From: Chitinophagales bacterium
GTDB lineage: Bacteria > Bacteroidota > Bacteroidia > Chitinophagales > Chitinophagaceae
Direction of reading: 5' to 3'
DNA length: 64,000 nucleotides
NCBI GenBank assembly: GCA_020636505.1
Contig: JACJXR010000001.1
Span: 496,001-560,000, forward strand
Both the position numbers and the translations under genes were made by a program. Under the pieces are notes generated by a model. It ran no database searches. It was not told where the DNA came from and was given only the letters and a program-made list of their open reading frames with translations. How positions within the stretch are numbered: the stretch's first letter is position 1; each line of letters starts with the position of its first letter. This document shows positions 42,903-51,430 of this stretch, piece after piece.

Positions 42903-43873
42903 TTACCTTCAAAATATTCCAACTCCTCAGTGAGTTGCAAATAAGGGTGCTGTTGCGACAGCGCCCTTGTTTTTTGTGCGAAGGTTTCCTTGAACTTTCT
43001 GTGCGCATCCGTTTCGGGGAAGCGTGGCCTATGTGTGGCGGCAGTTACTATCTCACCGATGCTTTTCATCAGTGCTTGTGTCGCATCGTTCGTTGCTGCA
43101 TCTATAAATCGTTCCCAAACATAATCCACAGCTTGTGTGTTGGGGTGTACCATATCCGCATTATAGTAGCGGTAGTCGCGCAGCACATCCGTTACCAATT
43201 CGTAAGAAGGGAAGTAGTATGCTTGCTCATATTTATCGCACAGTGCGTGAGCACCTTCTATCAATCTGGCTTTGCTTCTGTTGTTCTCCACCACACCGTC
43301 GCGTATATGTCGCACCGGACTGACCGTAAATATGACTTGCGCATTGGGGTTGACGGCTTTCAACTCGTCGATGGTTTTTGAAAACTCTGATATAATCTCA
43401 TCAATGGTGGTCATCTTTTTATCGAACCATTGCGAAGGTGCTTTATGATTGTTCCCCACCACTTTGTTCAGCTCTTTGTGTGTATAGTAAAAAGCCGTAC
43501 CCAATGATATGATGATATGCGATGCGGACAAGATATAGTCCGTAGCCTGTTGACGACTTTCATTTATCCCTTTCAACACTTCATCTATGTCCACATGCGA
43601 GTAGCGGGTATGATGCTCCCAACTGTTCCAAAGTTCGTTCAGTTGAAAGAGATCGTCCTCAGTATATTGCCTGCCGCTGATGTAGCTGCCTATGCTATCG
43701 GCAATGCTGTAGGGGTTGTACAATATGCCATGTGGATTGTACAGTATATCGAACTTGTGCTGCAGCAACTTATCGCTGATATGCTCTGCAAAGCAGGAGC
43801 CGACCAATAGTATCTTACTATGATGGTCTATCTGCTTATGCAGCGGAGCGATATTGAGCTGTAGTGTGTGCAC
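42899..43873 (-). CDS. GSCFA-domain protein
   Basis: A 324-residue protein of the GSCFA family, named for the KILLVGSCFAEHISDKL motif at about residues 21-37. This is the catalytic-serine-like block of an SGNH hydrolase-like fold. Other family blocks are GILYNPYSIADSI, GTAFYYTHKE, and FTVSPVRHIRDGVVENN with DMVHPNTQAVDYVWERF, which contains the expected D-x-x-H pair. It may hydrolyse an ester on a glycan or peptide; the substrate is unknown. There is no signal peptide. Confidence 0.92.
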   Translation of the reverse strand: MHTLQLNIAPLHKQIDHHSKILLVGSCFAEHISDKLLQHKFDILYNPHGILYNPYSIADSIGSYISGRQYTEDDLFQLNELWNSWEHHTRYSHVDIDEVLKGINESRQQATDYILSASHIIISLGTAFYYTHKELNKVVGNNHKAPSQWFDKKMTTIDEIISEFSKTIDELKAVNPNAQVIFTVSPVRHIRDGVVENNRSKARLIEGAHALCDKYEQAYYFPSYELVTDVLRDYRYYNADMVHPNTQAVDYVWERFIDAATNDATQALMKSIGEIVTAATHRPRFPETDAHRKFKETFAQKTRALSQQHPYLQLTEELEYFEGN

Positions 43874-43922
43874 GGGATAAAGATAGTGAGGAAATATACA
43901 TTCTTCATTGCTTCTCTTCTTA

Positions 43923-44049
43923 CGTCATTGCGAGGAGGTAGTTGATATGCCATACTACCGACTGGCAATCTTGCCTCGCGATTGTTAACCCAGTTGTTGC
44001 GAGATTGCTTCATTCGTATCAGCATAGCAAATACTCCTTCGCAATGACG
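43923..44049. repeat. Inverted-repeat intergenic element
   Basis: The element runs between CGTCATTGCGAGGA (43923-43936) and its complement CGCAATGACG (44040-44049). Inside are a second pair, GCAATCTTGCCTCGCGA and TTGCGAGATTGC, and a short loop. CGTCATTGCGAGG...CAATGACG repeats are a widely seen family of dispersed intergenic palindromic elements. Here it fills the gap between GSCFA and the next gene. Copies in the rest of the genome cannot be checked. Confidence 0.75.
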
Positions 44050-44103
44050 GGTGTGGTAATTGTTGGTGAAGAACACCAACAAAGGCAGGTGCATAGTCAT
44101 AAT

Positions 44104-44649
44104 CTATGTATACATACGTACTTCATATTCTTCACTATTCAACTTATCCAAAATATGACTAACAATAGTATTTTGATTCTTATAGTATAATCCGATAGAG
44201 TAAGTATGATGAAAGTAGAAGAAATACTTGGCGTCTTTATTGTAAATTTTATGACCAAATGGTGCAATATGAGTAAGTATGCATTTTAAAGTAATGTCCA
44301 AATAAGAATTCCAATCAGAACAGCTGCACACTCCTGAGTAATTATATTCGATACCCGACATTTTCAACATATTTAAATATGCAACTGTTTCCATCGACTT
44401 ATCATTATTGGAATAGTCGTAGGTATCATCATGTGGATTCCATGTATCTAAAGTAAAGTCACCCCAAGATTCACTATGTATCAAAAGCTGTCCTTTTTCG
44501 CTGCCGAATAACCGGTAAAACATTATTATCAGGTTATCGATACTTGGTTCCAGTAGATACACTTCAACCCTATTGGCATCACTTTCAGATAGGTTATCCT
44601 TATTCTCCCAATGGAACGGAATGTCTTTAGTATTGCTCTTGCTAAGCAT
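44104..44649 (-). CDS. Orphan protein of unknown function, AT-rich gene
   Basis: A 181-residue soluble protein with no signal peptide or membrane segment, rich in Asp, Asn, Tyr and Ser. I do not recognise the family. It contains WGDFTLDTWNPHDDTYDYSN, a SGVCSCSDWNSYLD stretch with two close cysteines, and FFYFHHTYSIGLYYKN. Base composition is clearly more AT-rich than its neighbours, which may mean recent arrival. The gene starts 1 nt after the stop of the DUF1801-like gene, so expression is coupled to it. It could be an immunity-type protein, but nothing in the sequence proves it. Confidence 0.55.
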   Translation of the reverse strand: MLSKSNTKDIPFHWENKDNLSESDANRVEVYLLEPSIDNLIIMFYRLFGSEKGQLLIHSESWGDFTLDTWNPHDDTYDYSNNDKSMETVAYLNMLKMSGIEYNYSGVCSCSDWNSYLDITLKCILTHIAPFGHKIYNKDAKYFFYFHHTYSIGLYYKNQNTIVSHILDKLNSEEYEVRMYT

Positions 44650-44650
44650 A

Positions 44651-45040
44651 TCAATACCACCCTTTCTCCTTATACATAGCCATACCCTTTTTCAATGCAT
44701 CGCGTACATCTTCTATCATCACCTTGTCTATCTTCTTGATGTGGAAGCATGATTTTCCTTTCAGGGTCTTTACAAGGTCCGGGGCGAGGTCTACCTTCAT
44801 ATCGGGGTCAACATATACAGGCATAAAGTAAAAGCCCACATAGCCGCTCTGCACAATAAGACCACCAAAGTATACGTCATCTTTCTTTTTACCGTCTACC
44901 ATTACAGGCTTCTCCACCCATAGGTCGTACTTGCCTTCTATATCAATACGGGGTTTCAGGTTGCCTTTTTCGTATTTCTTGTATTCCTTCTTTAGTGCGT
45001 TAAATATCTCCAGCAGTTCGTCCTGTGTCAGTTTAGGCAT
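44651..45040 (-). CDS. DUF1801/YdhG-like protein
   Basis: A 129-residue protein with the DUF1801 (YdhG-like) pattern. It contains YDLWVEKPVMVDGKKKDDVYFGGL (cited in part), GFYFMPVYVDPDM, KTLKGKSCFHIKK, and an end of the form DALKKGMAMYKEKGWY. The function of this family is unknown; the fold is like the iron chaperone frataxin-like/steroidogenic group, but this is weak. It stands before an orphan gene with a 1-nt gap. A second DUF1801 protein is encoded at 50112-50501. Confidence 0.8.
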   Translation of the reverse strand: MPKLTQDELLEIFNALKKEYKKYEKGNLKPRIDIEGKYDLWVEKPVMVDGKKKDDVYFGGLIVQSGYVGFYFMPVYVDPDMKVDLAPDLVKTLKGKSCFHIKKIDKVMIEDVRDALKKGMAMYKEKGWY

Positions 45041-45198
45041 AATTAAAATGCTTTATGTGTCGTCAATATTGATAATTACTATCCGGTTATCTTCCTTTTT
45101 TGTCACAAATAGTGCCGTAATGACACTATATTTATTATGGATTGATAATTGATTGATTAATCTTGTAAACAATTCTGATAGTTAAAAATAAAGATAAT

Positions 45199-45912
45199 AT
45201 GGATCCTAATGAATTTCGCAAATACGCCATCAAGCATCGCGGCATCAGTAGCCTTACTTATGACAGCTATGCTTCGGCGATAACAAAACTACCAAGCAAC
45301 CTAACTCCATATATCATTGAAGAGCGTCCGCTGAATGTGGCTTCCATGGACGTGTTCTCCCGTTTGATGATGGACCGCATCATCTTCCTCGGCGAGCCTA
45401 TCAATGACTATGTGGCCAATATCGTAACAGCTCAGTTGCTGTTCTTGGAAAGTACCGACCGCAACCGCGACGTGCAGATGTACATCAACAGTCCGGGTGG
45501 TAGTGTATATGCCGGTTTGGGTATGTACGATACCATGCAGATAATCACGCCTGATGTATCCACCATATGTACAGGTATAGCAGCATCCATGGCTGCAGTA
45601 CTGATGTGTGCGGGTACTGCGGGTAAGCGTACCGCATTGCAACACAGCCGCGTTATGATTCACCAGCCGATGGGTGGTGCAGAAGGACAGGCAAGCGATA
45701 TCGAGATCACGTACAAAGAGATAGCGAAGTTGAAGAAAGAGTTGTACGAGATAATCGCCGAGCACTCCGGACAAAAGTTTGCAAAAGTGGAGAAAGACAG
45801 TGACCGCGATTACTGGATGACCGCACAAGAAGCCAAAGACTACGGTATGGTGGATGAGGTATTGGTGCGTAACCCGAGAAAAGAGAACGGTAAAGACGAC
45901 GACAAGAAATAA
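45199..45912 (+). CDS. clpP: ATP-dependent Clp protease proteolytic subunit
   Basis: Serine protease subunit forming the ClpP tetradecamer that degrades proteins delivered by ClpX or ClpA/C. The 237-residue protein has the catalytic triad Ser130 (GIAASMAAVLM), His155 (VMIHQPMGG) and Asp204 (SDRDYWMTA). The N-terminal about 40 residues are longer than the E. coli propeptide. The Ser block reads GIAASMA, with Ile in place of the usual Gln or Leu. clpX is not adjacent. A bidirectional terminator follows. Confidence 0.97.
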   Translation: MDPNEFRKYAIKHRGISSLTYDSYASAITKLPSNLTPYIIEERPLNVASMDVFSRLMMDRIIFLGEPINDYVANIVTAQLLFLESTDRNRDVQMYINSPGGSVYAGLGMYDTMQIITPDVSTICTGIAASMAAVLMCAGTAGKRTALQHSRVMIHQPMGGAEGQASDIEITYKEIAKLKKELYEIIAEHSGQKFAKVEKDSDRDYWMTAQEAKDYGMVDEVLVRNPRKENGKDDDKK

Positions 45913-45930
45913 TCGATGATATCAAAAAGA

Positions 45931-45957
45931 AAAAGCCCCGCAATGCGGGGCTTTTTA
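45931..45957. terminator. Bidirectional terminator between clpP and the RapZ fusion
   Basis: AAAAGCCCCGC (45931-45941), loop AAT, GCGGGGCTTTT (45945-45955). An 11-bp stem with A and T runs on both sides. Confidence 0.9.
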
Positions 45958-45961
45958 TGTC

Positions 45962-47419
45962 TTAGCTCAACACCCAGTTCTCTTGATTGAGGTGCGAGAC
46001 GGTTACTTTCACCTTGTAATTCTTCTCCAAAAGTTCAGCCAGATATTCAGCTGCAAATACGGAGCGATGTTGCCCACCGGTACAGCCGAACGATACGCTC
46101 AGATGTTCAAAACCACGTGATATGTAATCTTCCACATTGATGGACACGAGCCCGTTCACATGTTGCAAGAAATCGGACATTCGTGTTTCGCGAGTAAGGA
46201 ATTGTTTTACTTCAATATCCTGACCCGTCAAATGCTTGTATGCATTGTACCTGCCCGGGTTTTTGATACCTCTGCAATCGAACACATATCCGCCGCCGTG
46301 CGACGATTTGTCTTTCGGTATACCGTTCTTCTTATAAGAGAAGCTATTTATCTGCACTTTGAGTTTTATCTCTTCTGTAGGTTCTGCAATGGCATACTTC
46401 TCTTGCATGTCATCACTGCAGATAGCCTCCAACAAGGCACGTAGACCTGTATAGGTTGGTATTTGTGTATTGTCGTCGAGGAACTGTTTCATGTTTTTCA
46501 GCGCAGGGCCGATACTGGTGCGGAAGTGTGGTTTGTTTTCCAACAACCCACGGAAACCGTATGCGCCCAACACTTGCATCATGCGCAACAATACGAACTG
46601 CAAATAACCACGACGGAAATAAATTTCCTCAACACGGCTGATCTTCAACTCTTCCATTGTAGCCACATACCTATTCAGCACATCTTCTTTCCATGCCTTG
46701 GGTATCTTGGCCTTGGCTTGCCATAGTAGTGATGCCAAATCGTATTGAGGTGGGCCTTGCATGACTCCTTGATAATCGATGAAGTATACCTCACCTTCGT
46801 GTATCATGATGTTGCGACTCTGAAAGTCGCGATACATAAGGGTTTGCGGTTGTATCCTACCAAGGTCTTTGCTGAGCTGCTCCATCTCTTCCATAATGGC
46901 ATTACGGTCGTATGGTATCTTTTGCAGGTCGGCAAAGTAGTATTTGAAATACATGAGGTCGGCCATAATGGCCTTCTCATCAAACTGCTTGGATGAAAAA
47001 CATTGGTTGTAGTTGCACTCGGTACCGGCACGCCATTGCACCTTTACCAATTGCTCCGTCGCTTTCAAGAAGTAGTTCTTCACTTCTTCGGTATGTCCAT
47101 CGCGCATCACAAGGTCGAACAACGATGTACTGCCCAAATCTTGTTGGATATAGTAGCGACGCTCTTTACCTACCTTGTATACTTCAGGCACTTTTATCTC
47201 GTGCTTGCGAAACAGGTCGGTGAAATAGAAGTAAGAATTGTTCTCCGCAACGTTGGCGTTGAATGTACCGATGGCGGAAACATCCCCGCCTGTAATACGA
47301 TAGTATCTCCTATCGGAGCCTGATACCGCAAGGGGTACGGTACTTTCGGGTTTAATCTCGAAATGTTCTTCAAACAGTTTTTCGAGTGTGTTTATATGAT
47401 CTGTTATTGTAGCGGTCAT
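45962..47419 (-). CDS. Aminoglycoside phosphotransferase-like kinase fused to RapZ C-terminal domain
   Basis: A 485-residue fusion. Residues about 1-330 are an APH/choline-kinase-type fold: YRDFQSRNIMIH (Asp198, Asn203) and FIDYQGVMQGP (Asp215) are the catalytic and metal motifs, and QGPPQYDLASLL follows as in these kinases. Residues about 353-485 match the C-terminal domain of RapZ: FDCRGIKNPGRY and GCTGGQHRSVF. In RapZ this domain binds RNA (GlmY/GlmZ in E. coli) and GlcN6P; the P-loop kinase domain of RapZ is absent. Its start overlaps the SixA-like stop by 4 nt (ATGA). Role is probably sugar-related signalling; this is inference. Confidence 0.85.
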   Translation of the reverse strand: MTATITDHINTLEKLFEEHFEIKPESTVPLAVSGSDRRYYRITGGDVSAIGTFNANVAENNSYFYFTDLFRKHEIKVPEVYKVGKERRYYIQQDLGSTSLFDLVMRDGHTEEVKNYFLKATEQLVKVQWRAGTECNYNQCFSSKQFDEKAIMADLMYFKYYFADLQKIPYDRNAIMEEMEQLSKDLGRIQPQTLMYRDFQSRNIMIHEGEVYFIDYQGVMQGPPQYDLASLLWQAKAKIPKAWKEDVLNRYVATMEELKISRVEEIYFRRGYLQFVLLRMMQVLGAYGFRGLLENKPHFRTSIGPALKNMKQFLDDNTQIPTYTGLRALLEAICSDDMQEKYAIAEPTEEIKLKVQINSFSYKKNGIPKDKSSHGGGYVFDCRGIKNPGRYNAYKHLTGQDIEVKQFLTRETRMSDFLQHVNGLVSINVEDYISRGFEHLSVSFGCTGGQHRSVFAAEYLAELLEKNYKVKVTVSHLNQENWVLS

Positions 47420-47922
47420 GCCAATTTCTTAGGATACTCGTATAATATTACTTTCTTTTCCACTCGGCTGAATTCGTTCCATTCTTTCAGTTCGAACTCT
47501 GCACCTACTATGCCGCAAGTGGGCATATTGTCCGTATGAAACATCGGTGAAAACTCATTTACGAAATCTGTGATGCCCGGATTGTGTGCCACGATGAATA
47601 CCGTTTCCACATCGTCATCTATCTCGTATATCACCTCTTCAAAAACCGAAGGGATGCAATGATACAGCTTTTCGTACCATTTTATGCCGTCTTTATCGTA
47701 ACCGATGGTGTCGGCTATCTTCTTTGCAGTTTGTTGTGCTCGTTTTGCGGTACTGCTGATGATGAGGTCGGGTACAATACCAAAATCTTTCAATCGTTCG
47801 CCCATAACGGGTGCATCTAGCATGCCTCTGTCGTTCAGTGGGCGCTCGTAATCGCTTTGCATAGGGTTTTTCCAGCTACTCTTGGCATGTCTTATCATGT
47901 ACAACCTGCGCTTCTTCATCAC
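47416..47922 (-). CDS. SixA-like histidine phosphatase
   Basis: A 168-residue member of the histidine phosphatase superfamily. The RHG-type motif reads MIRHAKSSW with catalytic His12. The second histidine lies in FIVAHNPGITDF (about residue 110). SixA in E. coli removes phosphate from phosphohistidine on ArcB or on the PTS protein NPr. The gene is in the middle of the LpxH-like / SixA-like / APH-RapZ operon. Its start shares one base with the stop of the upstream gene and its stop overlaps the start of the next. Confidence 0.92.
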   Translation of the reverse strand: MMKKRRLYMIRHAKSSWKNPMQSDYERPLNDRGMLDAPVMGERLKDFGIVPDLIISSTAKRAQQTAKKIADTIGYDKDGIKWYEKLYHCIPSVFEEVIYEIDDDVETVFIVAHNPGITDFVNEFSPMFHTDNMPTCGIVGAEFELKEWNEFSRVEKKVILYEYPKKLA

Positions 47923-48680
47923 TATGCTTTAAAATATTCCAACCTCAACTCCTTACCGTCAAACACGGCATAGCTGTCGTACTTTATCCAATCTCCAAGA
48001 TTGATGTATAGGCTGTTGTCAGGCAATGGATATTCGATCACCAAATGCCTATGCCCGAATATGAAATAGTCGAAATGCTCGTGTTTCAACTTGTCTATAC
48101 AGAACTGTACCAAGAACTCCTTTTCAGGACCTTTGAACTCGTCTTCTTTTTCTTCTGTATGCTTGGGGCCCAATTTGCTGAACCACTCCGCAAGGGCAAC
48201 TCCGGTATCGGGATGCAGCCTGCGGTACAACCACTGCAAAAATCTGTTGCTCAATACACTCTTCAGAAGCTTATATCCATGATCGCCGGGACCCAGACCA
48301 TCACCATGTCCGATAAAGAACTTTTTGCCGTTGAACTCTCGCTCTACCGGTTTGTAATGAACAGGAATGTTCAGCTCCTCCATAAAGTAGCCGCGCATCC
48401 ACAAGTCGTGATTGCCGGTAAATGCTTCTATGTGCAGCCCTTCGTCACTTAGTTCTGCCAACTTACCAAGAAAACGTGTGTAACCTTTGGGTATCACCTT
48501 GCGATACTCGAACCATGCGTCGAACAGGTCGCCCACAAGATAGAGCTGAGCCGCATCGTGGCGAATCTCATCCAACCATTTGCAAAGTCTTCTTTCCCTG
48601 TCCAGACTACTGGCACGGTCGGGGATACCGAGATGAAAATCGGAAGCGAAGTATATTTTTTTACCCTGCGGTAAGTCCAT
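47922..48680 (-). CDS. LpxH-like UDP-2,3-diacylglucosamine diphosphatase
   Basis: Calcineurin-type metallophosphoesterase, expected to cut UDP-2,3-diacylglucosamine to lipid X in lipid A synthesis. The 252-residue protein has the full set of metal ligands: FASDFHLG (Asp14, His16), LVGDLFDAW (Asp51), TGNHDLW (Asn90, His91), IGHGDGLGPGD (His125) and FGHRH near the end. Length is close to E. coli LpxH (240). It is the first gene of a leftward three-gene operon. A different phosphoesterase substrate is possible because LpxH and its relatives are hard to tell apart. Confidence 0.88.
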   Translation of the reverse strand: MDLPQGKKIYFASDFHLGIPDRASSLDRERRLCKWLDEIRHDAAQLYLVGDLFDAWFEYRKVIPKGYTRFLGKLAELSDEGLHIEAFTGNHDLWMRGYFMEELNIPVHYKPVEREFNGKKFFIGHGDGLGPGDHGYKLLKSVLSNRFLQWLYRRLHPDTGVALAEWFSKLGPKHTEEKEDEFKGPEKEFLVQFCIDKLKHEHFDYFIFGHRHLVIEYPLPDNSLYINLGDWIKYDSYAVFDGKELRLEYFKA

Positions 48681-48741
48681 GTACTTATTGAGTGGTAATA
48701 ACAGCGTGCAAGTTAATTGAAATAATGGTATTTGTCAGCAG

Positions 48742-49671
48742 TTAGCCGTTGGCAGGCCTATCCTCCTTATATACATTCTGTTCCAAGTAGGCTACCATTT
48801 CTTTACTGGCATCGGTGAATTTTCTGGCAATCAGGATATCATCCCCTTTTATTTCATCAAGGTTGTCGATGCCAATACCTGTGGCGTGTGTTCTGGTGAC
48901 CGCAATATCGAAGTGTGTGTACCTAAGGCTTGTATTCACCACTTTGTCCTTGAAAGGGCTGTTCAGCACTATGGTATGAAAAAACATCTCGTCCGGCAAC
49001 TGTGTGAACTTGAACCTCGGGTAATAAGACGGATGCTCCTCCAGATACTTGGCGATGTAGTTGCAACAGTCTTTTGTTAGACTCCACCATGCTATACCGC
49101 CATACACCTTGGGGTGCTGTTTGCTGTACCTTCTGTGAATACCTATTTTTTTCAGATTACGTTGCGCCACTCTGCCCACCGCGTTCATGAACTTTATCGC
49201 CTTGTCTTTGAACAAAGGTGAACGTGGATTGAAATATTCGTGAAAATGATACTTGTCGTAACGATTGCTACCCCATCCGAGTGTATTCTGCTCCGGCATT
49301 TCCAAATAAGACATATACTCGGAGCCTGCATGTTTTTCAAAGTAGTTGTGGAAATAGGCCATCGATTTTACATGCAAGCATTCGCCACTCAACAGATGCA
49401 GATAATCAACATCGTACTTCAAAGCTTCGTACATCAGCTTTAGGGTGGCATCCACTATACGTATAGAGCCCCATTGTACATTTACCCTGTCTTTTATAAA
49501 GGTAACATTGGGCATGGCTTGGAGCTTTTGCCAATATTCGTCCGCCCTGTCTATCTGCCTTTTCTTATCTATATGTATGACGAACATATTCCCTTCATGA
49601 TCCATACGCTTCACCTGCGTATAAATATGTTCGGGGCTATGATGTGTCAGAATAAGAAAAGCGTGCTTCAT
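48742..49671 (-). CDS. GT14-type glycosyltransferase (core-2/I-branching)
   Basis: A 309-residue glycosyltransferase with the core-2/I-branching beta-1,6-N-acetylglucosaminyltransferase pattern. The start AFLILTHHSPEHIYTQVKRM and FVIHIDKKRQI are typical. The middle has YDVDYLHLLSGECLHVKSMAYF (in part) with the LLSGxD/E-x-P-like block. The C-terminal region has QLPDEMFFHTIVLNSPF with the Asp-Glu pair. In bacteria these enzymes build surface glycans. It stands alone between the LpxH operon and the VOC gene. Confidence 0.88.
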   Translation of the reverse strand: MKHAFLILTHHSPEHIYTQVKRMDHEGNMFVIHIDKKRQIDRADEYWQKLQAMPNVTFIKDRVNVQWGSIRIVDATLKLMYEALKYDVDYLHLLSGECLHVKSMAYFHNYFEKHAGSEYMSYLEMPEQNTLGWGSNRYDKYHFHEYFNPRSPLFKDKAIKFMNAVGRVAQRNLKKIGIHRRYSKQHPKVYGGIAWWSLTKDCCNYIAKYLEEHPSYYPRFKFTQLPDEMFFHTIVLNSPFKDKVVNTSLRYTHFDIAVTRTHATGIGIDNLDEIKGDDILIARKFTDASKEMVAYLEQNVYKEDRPANG

Positions 49672-49736
49672 GTGCTGTTATCGGCCGTGCAATATACTAT
49701 ATTCGACGTATATGCATCTGACGGCGGGTTCAATGG

Positions 49737-50090
49737 TTATATGTTCTGTCCAAATGTGAGCAGATTATTATCAGGGTCCAACAAAGAAAACTCGCACTGC
49801 CTCCAAGGTTTGGTTTCCAATGGCCCATTTGGATGTATCGGCACCATATTATCAATCAACGACGTGTATAAAGTATCAATATCGTTGGTGCGTATATATA
49901 CCTGCCCATAGTTAACCAAAGGATCAAGTTCCTTGAACAAGAAAAAATGAAGTTCAATATCATCTTTCGATAGCATCAAGTACTCCTCAAAATCCCCACC
50001 CACTTGTTTGAAGCCAAGACTGTCTATGTAGTAGCTCTTCGTTATGGCCTTATCGCGCATTGGCAGTTTTGGATGTACACCTGTCAACAT
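49737..50090 (-). CDS. VOC-family protein (glyoxalase/bleomycin resistance type)
   Basis: A 117-residue protein of the vicinal oxygen chelate fold. The halves KSYYIDSLGFKQVGGDFEEY and GQVYIRTNDIDTLYTSLIDNMV show the two beta-alpha-beta-beta-beta modules. The C-terminal MRQCEFSLLDPDNNLLTFGQ type end (here QCEFSLLDPDNNLLTF) is typical. The metal-ligand set is incomplete (the usual His in the first strand is not clear), so it is likely a binding protein or an enzyme of unknown activity. It may be co-transcribed with the DUF1801 gene 21 nt upstream. Confidence 0.85.
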   Translation of the reverse strand: MLTGVHPKLPMRDKAITKSYYIDSLGFKQVGGDFEEYLMLSKDDIELHFFLFKELDPLVNYGQVYIRTNDIDTLYTSLIDNMVPIHPNGPLETKPWRQCEFSLLDPDNNLLTFGQNI

Positions 50091-50111
50091 ATTGTTTCAA
50101 TTTATGGCAAC

Positions 50112-50501
50112 TTACTTCAATCTTTCCAACTGTCCTTTTCGTTTGACAATGTTCTTATAATCCCATTGAATCTCCTTCGACTTTTTCAGCCAGCGTTTCA
50201 GGTCTTTGGTGTTTACTTCCGATACGTCTGTATAACGCGCTTCCGCAGCTTTGAACTTGCCTTCAGGTGCAAGACCCAACTCATCAAAAGATTGTCCGCT
50301 CCAGAACAACAGGCGCATACATCCTTTCAGCTTGTGATAACCGGTTATGGGATTACCATCCAAAAACCATACAGGGTGACGATGCCATATCTTATGTTCG
50401 GCTTTGGGTAAGGCTTTACATATTTCAGTATAAAGCAGGTCTGCTACTGCTTTGTCATCTTCAGACAGCTCGTCGTGGTATGCTTGGATGTCTGTGTTCA
50501 T
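50112..50501 (-). CDS. DUF1801-family protein
   Basis: A 129-residue DUF1801 (YdhG-like) protein: YHDELSEDDKAVADLLYTEICKALPKA, HPVWFLDGNPITGYHKLKGCMRLLFWSG (cited in part), and DLKRWLKKSKEIQWDYKNIV. The domain is small and of unknown function. It is distinct in sequence from the DUF1801-like gene at 44651. Its gene lies 21 nt upstream of the VOC gene in the same direction. Confidence 0.87.
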   Translation of the reverse strand: MNTDIQAYHDELSEDDKAVADLLYTEICKALPKAEHKIWHRHPVWFLDGNPITGYHKLKGCMRLLFWSGQSFDELGLAPEGKFKAAEARYTDVSEVNTKDLKRWLKKSKEIQWDYKNIVKRKGQLERLK

Positions 50502-50565
50502 TGGTTGTATTTAATAAAATATTTAGGGATCGGAATCAAAGTGGGTAGGCATTTTTAAAACTCAA

Positions 50566-51345
50566 CTATACTTTAACCTTACGATTTAATATATTTTTAA
50601 GTACAAACAAGAATCCTAATAAACACAATGTTGCAGCAATTGCTATAAAAACATATTTGGTGTATGTTTTATCTACTGCTATTACTTCCGTATTAACTTT
50701 CGTCTGTACCTTTCCTATAATTCTATTTATAGTATTAGTATCAATTGTAACTAATGAGACATACCATCCGTTATGATCTAAACGTACGGTATCTCTCACC
50801 TGTTTCGAAATAATTGAGTCGATATTGTTTGCAGCATATGAAATAGACTTTATTATATCTTGCCATAACGGCTCGCCTAACCTGTAATCTCCATTATATA
50901 TAATTTTTATTCCAATTTCGTTTGTAGAATTATTATTAGTAGCATTTATATCAAGTGGGGCATTCTGACTTTTATACTTATTCCACCCATTTTGGCTAAT
51001 AGATATATCCTCCTGCTCCCAATAATATTCAGAAATATAGTTATCGTCAATCTGACGTAGAGTATCATATGCAATTGAAAAAAAGTTTGGATTTTCACTA
51101 TTAGGGAACATTAATGGTGCGCGATTAACCGTGACATGAATTTTAATAGTAGTGTCTTGTCTACCCAGTATTTCAACAACATGCGATACAAGACTATCGA
51201 CAAAAAATTCGTTTTCATAATCACAAGATGACCTGTAATAGATTGTCAGTCCCTTCTTACTGCTAATCCAAATGCAATCTACATTAGCACTTGTAACAAA
51301 AGGCTGTATAACAAATAAGACTATAGTAAGAATGATACGCTTCAT
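50566..51345 (-). CDS. Exported protein with C-terminal membrane anchor, AT-rich orphan
   Basis: A 259-residue protein with signal peptide (MKRIILTIVLFVIQPFVTSA) and a C-terminal membrane segment (about 231-252, VFIAIAATLCLLGFLFVLK) followed by a basic tail. The topology is a type I membrane protein with a periplasmic domain. This region shows no motif I recognise; it has several Asn/Asp/Ser/Thr-rich stretches. The gene is more AT-rich than its neighbours, like the orphan at 44104. It may have been acquired. It stands alone. Confidence 0.65.
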   Translation of the reverse strand: MKRIILTIVLFVIQPFVTSANVDCIWISSKKGLTIYYRSSCDYENEFFVDSLVSHVVEILGRQDTTIKIHVTVNRAPLMFPNSENPNFFSIAYDTLRQIDDNYISEYYWEQEDISISQNGWNKYKSQNAPLDINATNNNSTNEIGIKIIYNGDYRLGEPLWQDIIKSISYAANNIDSIISKQVRDTVRLDHNGWYVSLVTIDTNTINRIIGKVQTKVNTEVIAVDKTYTKYVFIAIAATLCLLGFLFVLKNILNRKVKV

Positions 51346-51430
51346 TAACTAACTACTTGCTATAAATATACACAATGACCGTTTCAGGTATACAGCAGGT
51401 TATTATTAAAGCATGAAAAGTAATTAATTC

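Noticed and set aside
43828..44190. Short reading frames on both strands in the repeat region
   Set aside because: They lie mostly in the inverted-repeat element and show no protein-like pattern.
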